A model generated the notes under the pieces. That model ran no database searches. It saw only the letters and a list, made by a program, of their open reading frames with translations, and was not told the origin of the DNA. The translations under genes and the position numbers were made by a program. From CAG-533 sp963645165 (GTDB lineage Bacteria > Bacillota_I > Bacilli_A > RF39 > UBA660), in assembly GCA_963645165.1 (NCBI GenBank), contig CAVIQT010000025.1, forward strand, positions 1 through 17,196: 17,196 nucleotides of DNA, in the 5' to 3' direction. Below are positions 14,523-17,196 of this stretch, in pieces. Within the stretch, counting starts at the first letter, position 1, and every line of letters starts with the position of its first letter.

Positions 14523-14912
14523 TTACAATCTGCGCCCTTTAGTTTCTGTCTTTACCATCTTATATGAATATAACTTTAATTCACTTTCAAGCAATCTTAT
14601 TTTTCTAGTATATTTATTTATCTCATTTAAAGAAAGATACTTCTCATATTTATTTAAAAATACTGCATACTCTCTTGCTAACTCATCTAACAAATAACCT
14701 GCTCCATCTTCATCAGGATTACTATCTAAAAATAATAATATTTTAGCAACTAATTTTTCAAAAGATGAACTATATTTTAATTTTATAATTTCATCAGTTA
14801 ACTTAGGATTTATAAGACATATTTTATTTTTCTTAAGTGTTATATTAAAACCAATTAAAGTTAAAATATCATCACTTTTATATTTTTTACTAGTTTTACA
14901 TAATACATACAT
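14523..14912 (-). CDS. Unknown 129-residue protein downstream of trmD
   Basis: I do not recognise this protein. It has no signal peptide or membrane segment; the first third is mixed (KTSKKYKSDDILTLIGFNI), the middle is helical (residues 50-85, with SNPDEDGAGYLLDELARE) and the C-terminus is a charged helix (NKYTRKIRLLESELKLY). It is presumably cytosolic. The start lies 2 nt after the trmD stop and its ribosome site GGGGGAA is formed by the end of trmD, so it belongs to the rimM-trmD operon. Bacillus has no gene at this place between trmD and rplS. The context suggests a translation-linked role but proves nothing. Confidence 0.8.
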   Translation of the reverse strand: MYVLCKTSKKYKSDDILTLIGFNITLKKNKICLINPKLTDEIIKLKYSSSFEKLVAKILLFLDSNPDEDGAGYLLDELAREYAVFLNKYEKYLSLNEINKYTRKIRLLESELKLYSYKMVKTETKGRRL

Positions 14913-14914
14913 AA

Positions 14915-15580
14915 CTATTCCCCCAATAAGTCATTTCTTTTTTCTTTCGTAACTCTTATTCTTTCATCTTGCCTATAAGAGTCAATTTTTTGATGATTAC
15001 CCGATAATAATATATCTGGTACTTTCATACCTCGGTACTCACTAGGTTTAGTATAAACAGGATAATCTAATAAATTATCTTTAAAACTTTCACTTTCTAA
15101 GCTTTCCTTATTTATTACGCCATCAAGTAGTCTAGTGATCGCATCAGTTATAATCATAGCAGGCAGCTCCCCACCAGTTAAAACATAATCACCAATTGAA
15201 ATTATTTCATCTGCTAGAGTTTTAATCCTCTCATCAAATCCCTCATAATGACCGCAAATAATAATTAAATGTTTATAATCTTTTAATTCATATGCTTTTT
15301 TTTCATTAAATGTCTTACCTGTTGGGCACATTAAAATAATATGAGAGTCTTTAGTTTTTATCGCATCAATCGCCTCAAATATTGGTTCACATCTTAAAAC
15401 CATCCCACTACCACCACCATATGGTGTATCATCAACCATCTTATTTGGTAAAGAAGAATAATCTCTAAAATTAATTACCTCTATTTGAACATAATTTTTT
15501 TCTAAAGCTCTTTTAATAATAGATTCAGATAAAAAACCATCAAACATACGAGGAAATAATGTTAAAATACTTATTTTCAT
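14915..15580 (-). CDS. trmD: tRNA (guanine-N1)-methyltransferase TrmD
   Basis: TrmD methylates G37 next to the anticodon, using S-adenosylmethionine, and prevents frameshifting. The 221-residue protein has the full set of motifs: DTPYGGGSGM (51-60), CPTGKTFNE (85-93), CGHYEGFDER (109-118), SIGDYVLTGGELPA (128-141) of the deep trefoil knot, YTKPSEYRGM (176-185), LSGNHQKI (192-199) and the C-terminal tRNA-binding helices. It is a little shorter than usual (about 240). The ATG overlaps the rimM stop as ATGA, with GGGGG in the end of rimM as ribosome site. Confidence 0.97.
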   Translation of the reverse strand: MKISILTLFPRMFDGFLSESIIKRALEKNYVQIEVINFRDYSSLPNKMVDDTPYGGGSGMVLRCEPIFEAIDAIKTKDSHIILMCPTGKTFNEKKAYELKDYKHLIIICGHYEGFDERIKTLADEIISIGDYVLTGGELPAMIITDAITRLLDGVINKESLESESFKDNLLDYPVYTKPSEYRGMKVPDILLSGNHQKIDSYRQDERIRVTKEKRNDLLGE

Positions 15581-16056
15581 AACATTAACCCCCTAATATC
15601 ACTTACTATAATTTCCTTATTTATTTTATCAACCCTTAATATAAAGTTTCCCTTAATAGGAATATAAAACTTATTATTTACCTTAATTAAAGGATTTATC
15701 TTATTATCATCATAAGAAGTAACAACTCCAATTTCTTTATTATTAGAAATAACCTTATAATTTAAAAGTTCTTCAATTAAATATTCATTTAAACCAAGAT
15801 TTAAACTATTCTTATCAAAATAAACATCTTCATTAATTAAATACTCTACCTTATTAATATCTTTAATATTATTAAGTTCAACTAAATAATTATTTTTATG
15901 AAATCTAACATTAGTAATTTCATAATCAGTCTTATTAACATTTAAGTGGTTACCTTTAATAAATACTCTTTTAGCCATCTCAAAACGACTAACTATTTTT
16001 AGTTCGCCTTTAATTCCAAAAGTATTAACAATTTTTCCCACATAAACCAATTCCAT
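15577..16056 (-). CDS. rimM: Ribosome maturation factor RimM
   Basis: The 159-residue protein starts with the RimM N-domain motif VGKIVNTFGIKGELK (6-20), continues through VEYLINEDVYF (about 70-80), and ends with a PRC-barrel part (NYKVISNNKEIGVV and FYIPIKGNFI, last residues RGLML). RimM binds S19 and assists 30S head assembly; it is usually paired with trmD, as here. No Shine-Dalgarno sequence is visible before the ATG. A -10 box ends only 6 nt upstream, so the mRNA is probably leaderless. Confidence 0.93.
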   Translation of the reverse strand: MELVYVGKIVNTFGIKGELKIVSRFEMAKRVFIKGNHLNVNKTDYEITNVRFHKNNYLVELNNIKDINKVEYLINEDVYFDKNSLNLGLNEYLIEELLNYKVISNNKEIGVVTSYDDNKINPLIKVNNKFYIPIKGNFILRVDKINKEIIVSDIRGLML

Positions 16057-16062
16057 GAGAAT

Positions 16063-16091
16063 ATTCTATCAAACTTTTTAAAAAAAGTCAG
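16063..16091 (-). promoter_or_regulatory. Promoter of rimM-trmD predicting a leaderless mRNA
   Basis: -35 CTGACT (16091-16086), 17-nt spacer, extended -10 TGATAGAAT (TAGAAT at 16068-16063). Only 6 nt separate the -10 from the rimM ATG (16056-16054), so transcription should start at or within a base or two of the start codon. Confidence 0.55.
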
Positions 16092-16106
16092 TAGTCTTTA
16101 TTAATA

Positions 16107-16138
16107 CAAAAAAATAAAAGATTATTTTCTTTTATTTT
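16107..16138 (-). terminator. Terminator after paralogue B
   Basis: An 11-bp A/T-rich stem (16138-16128 with 16121-16111, loop 6 nt) is followed by a U-run on the minus strand, 6 nt after the stop codon. Confidence 0.75.
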
Positions 16139-16144
16139 AGTTTA

Positions 16145-17196
16145 TTATAAATTTTTTAAATAATTTATATCAGCAACAAAATCTTTAATCAAATCATTAT
16201 CAGAATATGTTCCATCTTCAAATTCCATTACAATATGAGGCTTAGAATTTCTTTCTTCTATTTCTTTTTTAGTAATATAAATACTCTTTATTTTCTTTCG
16301 TTCTAATTTCCCAAAACTTATTTGGTAATAATAATAGTCAGAAGAAATTATTCCAGCAATACTATCATTTCCACCAGTAAGATCTTCTTCATAAATTAGT
16401 GACAAAAATTTTAAATTTTCTACTTTTTTGCTACGATAATAAACTTCATTTTGATTATTTATTATAATGCTAGAACCATGCCATAATACATTATTAAGTA
16501 AATCTTTTTTATATATAATATTATTATCAACTAAATTATAATAATCTCCACTACTATTTTTTAAATACATTCCAGATAATCCTGATTCACTACAGTTTCC
16601 ATCAAAAAAACTTAAACCCTCATTATAATATACTTCACTACTATTTACATAGTTAACTGTTTTTGTGATAGCAAACTTTTCATTACAATACTCAGCAGTA
16701 TGATAAAATTTTATGTTTTTATCATGATAAAATACAATTATATCATAAGTAGGACTATCTCCCTCAGTAGGAGTTTCTTTATATAAGGCTTTTTCATAAT
16801 TAGTTGAAATAGTAAGCATCTCACTATCAGTACTACCAAAAAGTTCTATTTTATCCTTAGAAAATTTCCATTTATCCGGATAATTACCTTTTGAAACATT
16901 TTCATAGTTTAATTCCTTAAAATCTTTTAAATTCATATCAATAGTGTATGTTTTAAATGATTTTGTATAATCAACATCACTACTATTATATAATTCAAAT
17001 TCATTTTCTTTAAGCCATTTTTGCATATCAATAGATGATGACGTAGTTGTAGTTGTTATTTTATTAGTACCTTCAGATGTTATTATTTTAGTAGACTTTT
17101 CTGCATCATTATTATCATTTTTTACTTTTAATTCATTAGTTGCAAACAACGTAATTATAAAAATTAATAATATACAAATTACCACCACAATAATAA
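16145..17196 (-). CDS. Single-pass membrane protein of unknown function, paralogue B (5' partial)
   Basis: I do not recognise a named family. The frame is open to the right edge of the window: the codons before the first GTG (17188) still read hydrophobic residues (Ile-Ile), and the paralogue at 13047-14006 has about seven residues before this point. The true start is therefore beyond the window and the GTG is internal. The visible part has the rest of a membrane segment (about 18 residues), a low-complexity stalk with a run of Thr/Ser (ITTTTTSSS) and a large extracellular part. Shared with paralogue A are DYTKSFKTYTIDMNLKDFK, NNIIYKKDLLNNVLWHG, NEVYYRSKKVENLKFLSLI, SSDYYYY and the C-terminus INYLKNL. 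Two cysteines near the middle (EYCNEKF, GNCSES) are not in paralogue A. Confidence 0.8.
   Translation of the reverse strand, partial: IIVVVICILLIFIITLFATNELKVKNDNNDAEKSTKIITSEGTNKITTTTTSSSIDMQKWLKENEFELYNSSDVDYTKSFKTYTIDMNLKDFKELNYENVSKGNYPDKWKFSKDKIELFGSTDSEMLTISTNYEKALYKETPTEGDSPTYDIIVFYHDKNIKFYHTAEYCNEKFAITKTVNYVNSSEVYYNEGLSFFDGNCSESGLSGMYLKNSSGDYYNLVDNNIIYKKDLLNNVLWHGSSIIINNQNEVYYRSKKVENLKFLSLIYEEDLTGGNDSIAGIISSDYYYYQISFGKLERKKIKSIYITKKEIEERNSKPHIVMEFEDGTYSDNDLIKDFVADINYLKNL

Overview
The window is very AT-rich DNA (about a quarter G+C by eye) from a low-GC Gram-positive bacterium. Several gene pairs overlap as ATGA, so TGA must be a stop and the genetic code is the standard one, not the Mycoplasma code. 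The blocks rimM-trmD-rplS, rpsU-yqeY, rnc-smc and spoIIP followed by a small YqxA-like gene match Bacilli gene order. The short SMC (977 residues), compact spacing and AT bias point to an uncultured, Mollicutes-related or gut-type lineage of Bacilli. The spoIIP gene implies sporulation or a sporulating ancestor. The lineage is inference; the gene calls rest on visible motifs.

Layout, left to right. Positions 1-97 (-) hold the first 32 codons of an exported or membrane protein whose promoter spacer contains a run of seven G. Positions 226-345 (+) hold a putative small RNA with its own promoter and terminator. Positions 419-904 (-) hold a sigma-70-like gene cut in half by one in-frame TAA. Positions 905-1425 are essentially gene-free. 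Positions 1450-4245 (-) form an ftsE-ftsX-M23 peptidase operon for cell-wall splitting at division. A tRNA-Arg follows at 4428-4504. Positions 4561-6859 (-) carry spoIIP, a YqxA-like membrane protein and a sugar-transfer-type ATP-grasp protein. Positions 6936-10524 (-) carry rnc and smc, with a ten-N assembly gap at the end of rnc.

The only protein-coding operon on the + strand is 10636-11708: yidD followed by a ZnuA-like lipoprotein that contains no histidine at all. A run of four tRNAs on the - strand follows (Glu, Ile, Lys, Ser), then rpsU-yqeY. The right end (13047-17196, -) contains rplS, an unknown small protein, trmD and rimM. Two paralogous single-pass membrane proteins of unknown function flank this block, and the right-hand one is cut by the window edge.

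Most genes are ordinary housekeeping genes. The parts that deserve a second look are the stop-interrupted sigma gene, the histidine-free ZnuA-like lipoprotein, the poly-G promoter with the divergent small RNA, the probable leaderless rimM transcript, the rplS leader with alternative hairpins, and the wrong gap length in rnc.
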